Positions 26,570 through 38,708 of a DNA stretch of 64,000 nt are shown piece after piece; within the stretch, counting starts at the first letter, position 1, and every line of letters begins with the position of its first letter. A program made the translations under genes and the position numbers. This DNA comes from Sinohyriopsis cumingii (taxonomy: Eukaryota > Mollusca > Bivalvia > Unionida > Unionidae). The notes under the pieces were generated by a model that searched no databases, was not told the origin of the DNA, and saw only the letters and a program-made list of their open reading frames with translations. The stretch covers positions 137,586,268-137,650,267 of the forward strand of contig CM068827.1 of NCBI GenBank assembly GCA_028554795.2, given 5' to 3'.

Positions 26570-27135
26570 ACATTGCCTGGACACGATATCTTATCCATTA
26601 TATTTGCTTGTATGACAATGCCTGGACACGATGTCTTATCCATTATATTTTCTTGTATGACAATGCTTGGACACGATGTATTATCCATTATATTTGCTTG
26701 TATGACAATGCTGGACACGATGTCTTATTCATTATATTTGCTTGTATGACAATGCCTGTACACGATGTCTTATCCATTATATTTGCTTGTATAACAATGC
26801 CTGGACACGATGTCTTATCCATTATATTTGCTTGTATAACAATGCCTGTACAGGATGTCTTATTCGTTATATTTGCTTGTATAACAATGCTTGGACACGA
26901 TGTCTTATCCATTATATTTGATTGTATAACAATGCTTGGACACGATGTCTTATCCATTATATTTGCTTGTATAACAATGCCTGGACACGATGTCTTATTC
27001 ATTATATTTGCTTGTATAACAATGCCTGGACACGATGTCTTATTCATTATATTTGCTTGTATAACAATGTCTGTACACGATGTCTTATTCATTATATTTG
27101 CTTGTATAACAATGCCTGGACACGATTTATTATCC
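26570..27135. repeat. Homogenised sub-block, ATTATATTT variant of the 45-bp satellite
   Basis: About 12 almost identical units in which the usual ATTCAACGTG is replaced by ATTATATTTG and TATTATCC by TCTTATCC. The variant is confined to this block, so it arose once and spread by local amplification. Confidence 0.88.
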
Positions 27136-27649
27136 ATTCAGTGTGCTTATCTAAAATGCCTGGATGTATTATCCATTCAACGTGCTTGTATGAGAATGGC
27201 TGTATACGATGTAAGATCCATTCAACGTTGTTGTATAAAATGGCTGGATACGATTATTATCCATGCAACGTGCTTGTATGACAATGTCTGGACACGATGC
27301 AATATCCATTCAAAGTTCTTGTTTGACAGTGACAGGACACGATGTATTATCCATCCAATGTGATTGTATGTCAATGCTTGGACACGATGTATTATCCATT
27401 CATCGTGCCTATATGACAATGCATGGACACGATGTATTAGTATCCATTCAACTTACTTTGATTGCGATGTCTAGATACGATGTATTATCCATTCAACGTG
27501 CCTGTATCACAATATCAGGACACGATGTATTATCCATTAAACGTGCTTGTATTGCAAATGCATGGACACCATGTACTGTCCATTCAACGTGCTTGTATGA
27601 CAGTGCTTGGACACGATGTGTTATCCATTCAACAAGCTAGTATGGCAAT

Positions 27650-28440
27650 GTCTGGACACGTTGTATTATCCATTCAACATCCTGGCATGACATTGCCTGG
27701 ACATAATGTATTGTCCATTCAACGTGCCTGTATGACAATGTCTGGACACGTTGTATTATCCATTCAACATCCTGGCATGACATTGCCTGGACACGATGTA
27801 TTGTCCATTCAACGTGCCTGTATGACAATGCATGGACACGATGTATTATTGTCCATTCAACGTGCCTGTATGACAATGTCTGGACACGTTGTATTATCCA
27901 TTCAACATCCTGGCATGACATTGCCTGGACACGATGTATTGTCCATTCAACATCCTGGCATGACATTGCCTGGACACGATGTATTGTCCATTCAACATCC
28001 TGGCATGACATTGCATGGACATGATGTATTGTCCATTCAACATCCTGGCATGACATTGCATGGACACGATGTATTGTCCATTCAACATCCTGGCATGACA
28101 TTGCATGGACACGATGTATTGTCCATTCAACATCCTGGCATGACATTGCATGGACACGATGTATTGTCCATTCAACATCCTGGCATGACATTGCCTGGAC
28201 ACGATGTATTGTCCATTCAACATCCTGGCATGACATTGCCTGGACACGATGTATTGTCCATTCAACATCCTGGCATGACATTGCCTGGACACGATGTATT
28301 GTCCATTCAACATCCTGGCATGACATTGCATGGACACGATGTACTGTCCATTCAACATCCTGGCATGACAATGCATGGACATGATGTATTGTCCATTCAA
28401 CGTGCCTGTATGACATTGCCTGGACACGATGTATTTTCCA
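27650..28440. repeat. Homogenised sub-block, AACATCCTGGCATGACATTG variant
   Basis: About 17 units carrying caacatcctggcatgacatt in place of caacgtgcttgtatgacaat. At the left end they alternate with ordinary units. From 27,895 they are uniform and differ only at CCTGG/CATGG and a few other sites. This is the youngest-looking part of the whole satellite. Open frames cross it on both strands (27,462-28,445 on + and 28,485-27,637 on -) only because the period is 15 codons. Confidence 0.9.
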
Positions 28441-28919
28441 TTTAACGTGTTTGTTGATATTAGGTGGACACGATGCATTAATCATTCAACGTGTTTGTAT
28501 GACAATAGCTGGACACGCTATATTATCCATTGAACGTGTTTGGATGACAATGGATATACACCATGAACGTGCTTGTATGACAATGCCTGGATACGATGTG
28601 TTACCCATTTAACGTGCTTGTATGACAATGGTTGAACACAATGTCTTATCCATTCATCGTGCTTGTATGACAATGCCTTGATACGATATATTATCCATTA
28701 AACGTGTGTGTCTGACAATTCCTGAATACAATGTATTATCCATTCAACTTGCTTGTATTACAATTGCTGGATACGATGTATTAGCCATTCAACATGCTTG
28801 TATGACAATAGATGGACATTCTGTATTATCCAGTCAAACTTGCTTGTATGACAATGGATATACACAATGTATTATTACCCACTGACCGTGCTTGTATGAC
28901 AATGCCTGGGTACGATGTA

Positions 28920-29340
28920 TTATCCATTCAACATGTTTGTCGGACAATGCCTGAGTTCGATGTAGTATCCATTCAACGTGCTTTTATGGCAATGGTTAAC
29001 CACGACGTATTATCCATTCAATGTGCTTCTATGACATTGCCTGGACACGATGTATTATCCATTCAAAGTGTTTGTTTGACAATTCCTGAATACATTGTAT
29101 TATCCATTCAACATGTTTGTCGGACAATGCCTGAGTTCGATGTAGTATCCATTCAACGTGCTTTTATGGCAATGGTTAACCACGATGTATTATCCATTCA
29201 ATGTGCTTCTATGACATTGTCTGGACACGATGTATTATCCATTCAACGTGTTTGTTTGACAATTCCTGAATACATTGTATTATCCATTCAATGTGCTTCT
29301 ATGACATTGCCTGGACACGATGTATTATCCATTCAACGTG
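28920..29340. repeat. 180-bp higher-order repeat (four 45-bp units)
   Basis: Four distinguishable units (TTTGTCGGACAATGCCTGAG, then CTTTTATGGCAATGGTTAAC, then CTTCTATGACATTG, then TTTGTTTGACAATTCCTGAA) repeat in the same order with a period of exactly 180 bp, starting near 28,922 and 29,102, with part of a third copy after 29,280. Only a handful of substitutions separate the copies. Confidence 0.88.
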
Positions 29341-29545
29341 CTTGCATATTAATGGCTGGACATGAAGCAATTAACCATTCAACGTGCTAGTATGACAATA
29401 CGTGGACATGATACATCATCCATTCAACGTGATAGTAAGACAATGCCTGGACACGATGTTTTATCCATTCAAACTGCTTCTCTGACATTCTTGGATACAA
29501 TCTATTATCCATTCAACGTTATAGTATGACAATGGATGGATATGA

Positions 29546-29886
29546 TGTTTTACGGTTGGATGATCGTTACTACAGCATTATATTCTGAGGAGCGTCCATA
29601 GCAACAACGGTGATGAGGTTAAGTCCAAATCTTTAATATTTTCTTGTTTAGTTTCCATGCATGTGACACACGAAGGATTATGGCGTTCTTTGTCGTCGCA
29701 CTGTTGCAGCCATCTTCAGGGACGTGTAACTGGAACTCGGCTTTAGATAACGCGGCGATAACGCATTCTTTATTCTGATAAACGTAACTGATCAAGTACT
29801 GTATTTCTCTTTTTTCAACAACAAAAAACTAATAGGACTGTACGTGGAGTGGCATCGTCGCAAACCACGGGCGACAATTTCATCCA
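29546..29886. other. Non-repetitive gap between two satellites
   Basis: About 340 bp with no tandem structure and no ORF of note. It separates the 45-bp satellite from the unrelated 35-bp one. I recognise nothing in it. Confidence 0.5.
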
Positions 29887-30717
29887 TAGAGTACTAGAGC
29901 ACGCATGAGTACTAGAGACAATTGTGTACTGGAGCATGCTTGAGTACTAGAGACAAATGTGTAATAACTAGAGACAATTGTGTACTAAAGCATGTATGTG
30001 TACAAGAGGCAATTATGTGCTAGAGCATGTTTGAGTACTAGATAAAATTATGTACCAGGGTATGTTTGAGTACTAGAGACAATTGTGTACTAGAACGTGT
30101 ATGAGTATTAGAGACAATTGTATACTAGAGCACGTATGAGCATTAGAGACAACTGTGTACTAGAGCATGTTTGAGCATTGTCTACTAGAGCATGTATGTG
30201 TACTAAAGACAATTGTGTACTAGAGCCTGTTTGAGTACTAGAGATAATTGTGTACTAGAGCACGTATGAGTACTAAAGACAATGGTGTACTAGAGCACGT
30301 ATGAGTACTAGAGACAATTGTGTACTAAAGCGTGTATGTGTACTGGAGACAATTATGTAGTAGAGCATGTCTGAGTACTAGTGACAATTGTGTACTAGAG
30401 CATGTATGTGTACTAGAGACAGTTGTGTACTAGAGCATGTATGAGTATTAGGGACAACTGTGTACTAGAGAATGTTTGAGTACTAGAGACAATTATGTAC
30501 TAGAGTATGTTTGAGTACTAGAGGCAATTGTGTACTAGAGTGTGTATGTGTACTAGAGACAATTATGTACTAGAACATGTTTGAGTACTAGTGACAATTA
30601 TGTACTAGAGCATGTTTGACTACTACAGACAATGATGTACTAGAGCATGTTTGAGTACTAGAGACAATTGTGTACTTGTGCTTTTATGTGAACTAGAGAC
30701 AATTATGTAATATTGTT
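29887..30717. repeat. 35-bp satellite array
   Basis: About 24 diverged units with a core of GTACTAGAGACAATTGTG followed by TACTAGAGCATGTTTGA-like sequence. Each unit is itself two related halves (both contain TACTAGAG), so the unit probably arose by duplication of a motif about 17 bp long. It shares no sequence with the 45/48-bp family. It runs into AT-rich unique sequence at both ends. Confidence 0.92.
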
Positions 30718-31138
30718 AACTAAACAGCCAACTTAGTTCTGTTATTGAGCATTATAATCTTATCCTAAGAGAATCCATTTAAAATCGAATGACAAATAAA
30801 AATAACGCACAGAGTCTAAAGGTTATCAGATTCTAATAACTAGATATTATGCTCTTGATTCCATCATTGAGGCCACAAACGAGAGCTAGTGACACGCATC
30901 GTCAAAATTTAACCTGCATGCAAGTTGGATTTTACTATGTTAATTCCTCAAGCTAGCTTTCATCAGCTGGATCTAATTTTTTGTGGTTTGCTGCAGGTAC
31001 TAAGAGTTTTTAAAGCAAGAATACGTCAATTAGTGTGTAATAAAAAAGAGATGATGGAAAAATATAGAAAGAAGTATATAAAAAAAATAAACTGATGGCC
31101 TCAAGAAAAAATGCACAGCGGTCTTCATCTTTCTAACG
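30718..31138. other. AT-rich sequence, nothing recognised
   Basis: Unique AT-rich sequence between the 35-bp satellite and a SINE copy. No ORF, tRNA-like structure or repeat is seen. Confidence 0.4.
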
Positions 31139-31147
31139 GACAATATG

Positions 31148-31277
31148 ACCAGTAGCTTCTCGAGGGTCGGTGGTTCTTTCTGGGGTTTTCCCGGGTTCTT
31201 CCTCCACCATTAATACTGGCCGCCATGTATAGCCTATCGTGTGCTGAAAAATGGCGTTAAACCCAACAACAACAACA
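31148..31277 (+). mobile_element. 5'-truncated SINE copy with 9-bp target-site duplication
   Basis: The body matches the inverted SINE at 23,608-23,840 (atagcctatcgtgtgctgaa on this strand) and ends in (AAC)n. The tRNA-like head is missing. It is flanked by an exact gacaatatg at 31,139-31,147 and 31,278-31,286, the signature of target-primed insertion with 5' truncation. A short ORF on the other strand across it is just SINE sequence. Confidence 0.88.
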
Positions 31278-31406
31278 GACAATATGGACCCAGGTGTGGA
31301 CACACCCACTCTGGTAATATACGTCCCTGCCATACAATGTAATTTTATGATAATGATTTAATAAACCGGCTATACTATGCAGGGGGCTAATGGTTTGGGG
31401 TTATAT

Positions 31407-31409
<3 letters not shown>

Positions 31410-31453
<44 letters not shown>
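31410..31453. repeat. (GA)n microsatellite
   Basis: About 22 uninterrupted AG dinucleotides. Confidence 0.95.
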
Positions 31454-31456
<3 letters not shown>

Positions 31457-34400
31457 GTAGTTGGTGAATTATCGATATCGACAATGTAATTCCGTCTCTT
31501 TTACTGTATGGGCGTCAGCAGAACTTTTTGCTTGGTGGTGGCAAGCCATCATATGGTGAGGGGCAAGCAAAAATAAAAAAGGGATAGGTTTATATACTGC
31601 ACTACTACCAAAATACACCCAACCCATTCTCGGCAGACGTCGCAAAATAGATCGACATATTCAAATCTTTGCAAATAAATATAAATAGGATAATAAACAG
31701 ACTGCAAATCGTAAAAAAAGTATTGAAAATATTTTTGGCGAATTTCATGTTATGAATTTATTGGTGATTGGTCAGCGAATAGTTAGGAACAAATGATGTC
31801 AAGAGAAAGTATAATACTGGTGTATTTGGATTCATAACTACTGTACCATATTTCATCAAAAATCAAACTCTAAGGAAAATCTTTTGAAAACACCTAGTTA
31901 GTGTAGTAATAACTTTCAGAGATTTGCGATAAAAATCTCACCAGTGATCACATTGCTAATTCTTGTATCAGACTTCTTTTTCTCCAGAGCACGAGCATAG
32001 TTCATCATATACTCTTTCATATATAACGACGACGAAATTTTACTAATTACTTTGCCTCACTACTTTAATTGTTCAAGGACTAAGAATAGAAACGAAGATA
32101 ACAGTGGTTAAACGCACGCATAAAAAGTATGTTTAAACACACCCATACACGCACACAAATGTATTTAAACATACAAAATGGTGTTGAAAATATACACACA
32201 TCCAGAATTCAGTTTATCTTCATTTATCGAATTTATTGGCAAAGTCACAGCTTATCAAGCTGTGGAACGAGCGAGCGATGCTGGAACCATTAAGCCAAAC
32301 TGGGGTTTCTAAAAATCTGAATATTAGTTTTGCATTACTGAGTTCATATGTCTAAAGAAATAAAATAAAATGTTTGTTAAAACTATGTTAAAATAATCTG
32401 TTCCAACCAACATGTATTTTCTTAAAGTATAAAATTAAGATCTATGTTTGGCCCAACGTAGGCCTCCTAAATTTTCTTCCAATCTGGTTTTTGGGTTCTG
32501 GGCTTTCTTTAAAGACTATTGACTAAACATATGTCATTAAAACTCACGTTTTGTAACAGTATGCGATTTCCCCTGAGGTGGTACCATACGACATAATGAA
32601 TCGGGCAACATATATTGTCAGTGAACCACCTACTGATAGGTAAGTCAATAAATCTAAAATGTCAATAATTCTCTCAAAGTCAATAAGTCTAAAAATATAC
32701 AGAATGAAATTACTAAAATCCTCCGATTTTGTTTTTTATAACCACTTTTTGCTACATTTGCAACGAGATTTATGTTGTTGTTGTGTTGATCGTTTTTTTC
32801 AAGTGGACTTAAAATATAATTCTTCTATGTAATATGTTACAAGACAAGGAAATTTAACTTTACATTATAACTCTCATTCTATGGACTCCATTAATGTCAT
32901 AGATTGCTAATGTAGTATGAAACTTGTCCCTTGTGACTAGATAACTCTTACCCCTGTCTAGTTACAGCAGAGTTATCTCTCTTAAATGCATTGGAGTAAC
33001 TAACTGGTTCTGTCCTTGTCAAATTGACAATATAGCATTGTTCTCTATGACAGTGTGTGACATGCATGCTGATGTAGGATAAAAAGTATATTTATTTCAC
33101 AAAACATTAGCATTGAGGTATATGGAAAAACAATTGGTACTGTGATACCTTATTCACTATAGCCATAAAATATTGTTTCCTTTTTATTTAATGCGTCGGC
33201 ATTTGCAGCTTCCTCCAGCGCGCGGGCCTAATAAATGATTAGTAAAACCACACGTTATAAAGTAAACAAGCGTTTAAACCAGGCCGCAGGCCTGATTTAG
33301 TATAAAGTATACACAAGCAGTCTAAATACAGCAGCAATCTAAGAAATTTGTTTTAAATCGTGATATGATTTATTGGTTGTCATTTTCAGTGCCTGACAGA
33401 GACTGATACGTAAGTGATAAATCATCGATGTTAGTTGACCGCAAATGGATGTGTATCAAAAGTAAAGTCGGTGTTTAATCCATGTTAACTAGTAGATGTT
33501 GTTTGTGACAAATAGATAATCAAGCTGTATCTTGATGACTTAATACAGCTAATGTACAAAAAAGCCACCTACCAGTCATGTTTCCAGACTAGGTCTTCAA
33601 ATTCTGTTCGTAGGCACTCAGCATTTACAGAGAACAAAACTATTAAAAAAATATTTATTACATTAAAGGACTTTATCCTTGCATTACGACAGTACGATAA
33701 TCTAATTTCTTATTCTTATTGTGAATTAGAATACAAGTAAAAATATTTTTTTTCAGCTTGAATTTTGTATGTTCTTCCAATTCTTGACAACAACTAGTGA
33801 CATGAATATGACGCAAACTGGGACTTGCTTTTTTATAAAGTATTGTATGTGACATATTGCAGACTGTTTACTTTGGTAATTCGTGTTTACTATAGAAGTA
33901 TCAACCGCCACCATCACGACGAAATAGGTATGTAATATACGTGATCAAGGCGAGGTCTTTCACTTCCACAGGACGAATTCCAGATCGCATTGTGCTGTCA
34001 TTTTAATGCTGTTTAGAAATATTACATTTCTGTCGTCATGCCGAAATATTTATGTTGCATACGTGCTCAAGTCGACGTCCTTTTTTAGCCAGCAGGATAA
34101 TTGCAATGCATTGACATGATTTAATAGATAAGATGACAAAGTGGTAAAACAATTCCGTCTTACTGGCATCATGCTATGGAAGTATTAAGATGGCGTGGCT
34201 TTATCGTGATGAGATATTCAGATGGCGTGGCTTTATCGTGATGAGATATTCAAACCTGACGATATATTTACTAATTAGTTATTATATTGTGGCAAGATAC
34301 CACTTAGACAAAACGGATTTATCAATTTGTCATCATGTCTAATTAATTATGTAAATAAATTGCAGTTGACAAATCGTTTTGTTGACGTAAAGGAAGACGT

Positions 34401-35390
34401 CGTCTTGATCACGTATTCTGTAGATATATATATTGTCATGACTACGAAGTCTTAGACCTCAGAAACGGGTCTACACTATACAGTCAATTAACGAGTACAA
34501 AGTTTGGTACCAAAAGTAGACACGCCAATTTCTTTTAAGAAAACCCTTTGTTTTATACATAATATGCAAACTAACTCATTGACAGCAAGTGGTGACATTT
34601 TTTAAAAATTATTCATTTCAGTTTGTGGCTTCATGCCGCCTGTAGGCATGATGCGTGGATAAGACTGCAGAAGAAAGTCGCCACCGTACTGCAATAAAAC
34701 AATTTACGTATGTAAATTAATCGCCATGTATACCAAAGCATTTAAGCGCATTCCGTTATCTACCCGTTCTGCTGGCATAAGGAAACCTCGTATCAGTACT
34801 TTAATATTTTGAGTCTATTATTTTAAATATGTTGTATTTGTATTTTTTTTTTAAAATATTTGTTATTATAATGTTTTTGTTGTTGCAATTTTATGTTATT
34901 AAATATATAATTGTATTATTTGTTTATTAAAATTTAAACAAACAAATGTGTACATTTATATTTTTATTGCTTTTCTACTAGTTGCATGGATGAAAAGTGT
35001 AATATTTTTTTCCACTTAAAATTTTTGTTAGCTTTTTTGTTGCAATTTATAGACAATTTTTAAAAAAATCCGGATGAATTGAGTCTCCGCTAAATTACTT
35101 TTATTATCAGATATTTAGTATTACCATTAGTCACTACCACTACAACACAAAAAGAAAACCGCTTCCTGAATGTGCATTGATTCTGCTACATCTTACTAAT
35201 GTGAGCATTTTAATAAAATATTTCGGGTTCATTTTTTTGGGTCTCCACTGAATTCGGATTCTGTTTCGGATTTGTATTTCATTATGTGTTGGTTCCCTCG
35301 ATTACAGCTATTTATAACATCATCACAATCTATTCAACTTAAACTCTTAAAAGTCTCCAGATATGTTAATGGTTGAGGGTAAGAGCCTAA
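31454..35390. other. AT-rich intergenic or intronic DNA, no gene recognised
   Basis: About 4 kb of AT-rich sequence. The small ORFs here (for example 33,552-33,740 on +, 62 codons) have low-complexity composition and no recognisable motif. Apart from a 32-bp tandem duplication (34,188-34,251), I see no repeat, RNA gene or coding exon that I can support. Confidence 0.5.
34188..34251. repeat. Perfect 32-bp tandem duplication
   Basis: The 32 bases beginning agatggcgtggctttatcgt occur twice with no gap and no mismatch, so the duplication is recent or an assembly artefact. Confidence 0.95.
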
Positions 35391-36170
35391 AACCCTTGTC
35401 ATCATCGCCTCAATTACCAATGCTACGACTCTATGGTCTTAAAGAAGTAACGGAAAAAGAAAAACCCAACACGGTTTGCTAAATTCGACAATTTATTTTC
35501 CTAAAATACAAAGAGAAAATTTAATAAAGAAAAACTTGAGATATTGAGAATTAAATTCCACATAATCATATTATTTCTAACACAGGACCTAATGCTTAAA
35601 GATCTGTATAAACTTTATTGGTATTCCAAAATAAATTAAATGCTCAAAGTGTTGATGTGCCAGTGATAACCTGAATAGTAATGATGTGTCAATTCTGTTG
35701 TTGTATCAAAATAATAACATCCAAGAATATAGCCTTGATTGAGTTTTACTATAAATCAAAGGCTCTATTTCAGAAAGTTGTATATTAGACTGGCAATTTG
35801 TATTTCTAGTGAATAAATAGTCAATAAATAAGTTCCAGCCCGAAATGAAATACTAGACACAACAATAAGACTAATCACTGATTCAGATGTTATTGCAGGA
35901 ATAAATGATTTTTCCAGTAAACAAGATCTTATACTCATCCACTTGACTTAGGTCACAAATAGCATTTTCTAGAAGAAAAAAAAAAGTCTATTACCTAATG
36001 GAAAATTTCATTCTGGAAGGTTCCAAAAAATGTTTAAAAGATACAGTCTTAGTTATAACTAGGAGGTCTGTTCCTAAAATTATAATAAAGAACCTGGTAG
36101 ACACAATGTCCTTGACTTGGACCATGATGATAATCTTCATATTTATCATTCAATCATAAAAAGATAAACA
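35390..36170. repeat. Dispersed repeat family, copy A
   Basis: Resembles 49,310-50,345 over its two ends. The left end has GCTACGACTCTATGGTCT and CAATTTATTTTCCTAAAATA against GCGACTCTGAGGTCT and AATTTATTTTCCTTGAATA in the other copy. The right end has aaaattataataaagaacct and a TAATCTTCATATTTATC-like end against aaaattataaagaagaacgt and TAATGATCCTAATATTTA. The middle is poorly matched. It is probably a noncoding end of a transposon of unknown class. No terminal repeats or ORF found. Confidence 0.5.
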
Positions 36171-36400
36171 ATGTTCTTTACAAAACTGTCAATGCTTTTG
36201 AACATGGTCAACTACAAAAATATAATTTCCATAACCCATGGCATATCCACTGTTGTATTTTCATTTAGCCCAGAGGCATAACCAGCTTTTCTGCCCACTC
36301 ACCCCTTCCCAGCCGTAAAAGTTAATTCTGGGGCCTCATCCCAGTAACAAAAATTGTTTCAGGGAAAGTTTGGATCCCATCACCACCACCATACCTCTCA

Positions 36401-36426
36401 ACCACTACCACCACCACCACCACCAC
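36401..36426. repeat. (CCA)n microsatellite
   Basis: Short run of ACC/CCA triplets, with a smaller related run at about 36,380. Confidence 0.85.
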
Positions 36427-36649
36427 GGAATATGGTTGCTTGTGTAGTTGATGCGCCATTGGATTGTCATTAAGTGGGCTAAATTACTCATATGTAAAAT
36501 CCTCTTAGATTTCCTGAGTGACCCAAAATGATATATTCCCATTTTAGATCCAATCCAAAACACCTCCAGTGTTAAATTGCTATCCAAGGGCCCTCCACCC
36601 CACACACCGTTCGCAATGTCAACTACACTTTGTCCCGATACCTTTTCAC

Positions 36650-36651
<2 letters not shown>

Positions 36652-36684
<33 letters not shown>
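36652..36684. repeat. (GA)n microsatellite
   Basis: About 16 GA dinucleotides. Nothing else is recognised between 36,170 and 37,380. Confidence 0.92.
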
Positions 36685-36685
<1 letters not shown>

Positions 36686-37386
36686 ATTAACTGCACGCGT
36701 TCAGAAACTTCGAGGGACACAACTCGTAGACAAAGATGTTTATCTTCTACTCAGTCCGCCTAGAGCAGTTATGTCCCTTAAGGCATTTCATTGCAGATTA
36801 CAAAACCGATGTTTGCATGTATTGTAACTGCTGATCAAGTATGAGATAGTCTGATTATTATTAGATGCTGAAAGTTCTGTTGGTTTATAATGTCTATACC
36901 ACAAGAGAATCCGTCCATGATTACTGACCTGCACGGTAAGAATTATTTTTCGTAAGATGCACGACCTCAGAATTTTGAATTGTCGATAAAAGTAGTACCA
37001 ATGGGGCATTTGAATATATATTACTGATATAGGTCACACCCTTCTATACCCTCTGTTATGACCTTTTGATCACACGAGCGTGTAAAATACACTTGTAAAC
37101 CCATGGTGAGCCTGTCCCTGAGGTGAGAATAATGTGGTGTTACTACAGTTTTGCCATATAGAGGCCAAGGTACTGGCAATTATGTCGGCAGACTGATCAA
37201 TGTACACTTGCAAACATCTAAACAGTTACTCGGTTTATACTACCTATAAATAAATTACTTGTTTTTGGTCACTGGTGCCTCGATCGGTTTTGTATCTGTC
37301 TGCTCCGAATCTTTTTTTCAACCAGCTTCATTTCGAACTCAGCCATGCTAATTGTTTTATCATCGATAAACATTGAATAGAGTTTA

Positions 37387-37686
37387 TTAATCGTACTGAG
37401 ACCACTTTGTGTTGCCACGAGAATTTCCGAATAGACACGTATTCGTGAATGTAATCAAAATTCCTGCCACACTAAGGCCAACAATGATTGCCGTGGCGAT
37501 TCTGCAAATAGCATCTACAAACACACACATATATTTCTTAAGCAATACGGTTCTCTTGGTGATTTCATTTCGCAATTGTTGCCAGATTATTTTCTCACGT
37601 CTCCTATTGATAATGAAAAAGTGTAGCATAAGCGCTCGAAAATCTTGCCTTGATGAGGTACAACACACATACTCACCTCCATACAA
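37387..37686 (-). CDS. Unrecognised ORF with one membrane segment (possible exon or decayed gene)
   Basis: 99 codons on the minus strand. A basic middle part (residues about 30-50) is followed by a likely transmembrane stretch (about residues 55-85, ICRIATAIIVGLSVAGILI) and a short tail. I recognise no family. Other minus-strand fragments that could belong with it are open between 38.0 and 38.5 kb and at 38,709-38,960, but stops interrupt them and I cannot place splice sites with confidence. It could be an exon of a host membrane protein, part of the Maverick-like element to the right, or chance. Confidence 0.25.
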   Translation of the reverse strand: MYGGEYVCCTSSRQDFRALMLHFFIINRRREKIIWQQLRNEITKRTVLLKKYMCVFVDAICRIATAIIVGLSVAGILITFTNTCLFGNSRGNTKWSQYD

Positions 37687-38502
37687 TTAGTCCTTTTTAC
37701 TGGTACAACAACTGTCATACAGTTATAAAAATATATGCCTGAGAAATATGTGTCTCGTTGTGCGTTGGCATTACAATGCGTTCGTGTAGAAACAAACCAG
37801 TTAAGACATTAAGTGGTGTCTGAAACAATGATCCTCGTCTTTCACCAAACACTGTTACGTGGGCAAGTGACTCCATGGTAAATAGCAGTCAGGAGTTTTC
37901 TCTTCCAGGCAGAAGCAATGATAATGCAACATAGTCCACGGGAAACGCAATGGAGAGAATTACAATGCTTCGTTGTAGAAGCGATCCCTGAACGTTTTCG
38001 TATCAAGGTTTGCATTGTATGAATGAGCTAATGTAAAGGTTCCAAGCTGGCTCTGATTTGGTATTGGCACATTAAATTGGTCTCAACTGTTGAATTCTCT
38101 CTGACTGTTAGCACGATTGTATGTTAGAGTTTACAAAGGTTTGTTAACACCCTTTTCACAGATATGAATCAACAAGTGTCAAAAAGTCATTATTAGGACA
38201 GCATCACTTGTCAGCCGAACCGACAATCCGTTGTTAAATTCCGCAAACCCATCACTGATGTCAGAATCCATCGCGAATATGAAATAGTAAATCTAATCTT
38301 AAACACAAACAACACGTATCTCTATTACTTTGTCCTTATTATTCCTAAATGAAAGCTGGTTTGGCTCAACTTCAGTAACAACTCCACAGGTAAACTCAAT
38401 CAAATTGGCTTTGACGGTGAACCTGCTTAGATCCACATTAGCTTTGGAACGTCTGTAAATGTTAATAACAGGCATTTCCTATATTAAGAGTACTTTCTAT
38501 GC

Positions 38503-38630
38503 CATGGGTCTCAAACATGCGGCCCGCCAAGCGGTATCATATGGCCCACAAAATGATTGGAGTCACAAGGTGTCGTGGGTCATCGAAAATGCCTCATGCG
38601 GCCCCCAGGGTGGTTTGAGTTAGAGACCTG
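38503..38630. mobile_element. hAT-like MITE
   Basis: About 130 bp with inverted ends: GGTCTCAAACATGCGGCCC on the left, and on the right a sequence whose complement begins AGGTCTCTAACTCAAAC and contains GGGGGCCGCATGAGGC. Ends of the GGTCTCAAAC...GCGGCCC type are typical of nonautonomous hAT elements. It is GC-rich against an AT-rich surrounding. I could not confirm the 8-bp target duplication that hAT elements make. Confidence 0.6.
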
Positions 38631-38708
38631 TGTTCTTATCCAAAAGGTAACATCAACACGCTGAAATATGTGTTGGTGAATATACGCAATTCTTTAGTAA
38701 CAACATGT

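Larger units (their letters stand above)
23841..29545. repeat. 45-bp satellite array, block 2
   Basis: About 127 units of the 45-bp form with some 48-bp class b units mixed in. Most units are strongly diverged, but two blocks (26,570-27,135 and 27,650-28,440) are nearly uniform and a 180-bp higher-order repeat lies at 28,920-29,340. The array ends near 29,545 in unique sequence. Confidence 0.93.

Noticed and set aside
38503-38630. CpG-island-like GC patch as a promoter
   Set aside because: The inverted ends identify it as a hAT-like MITE.
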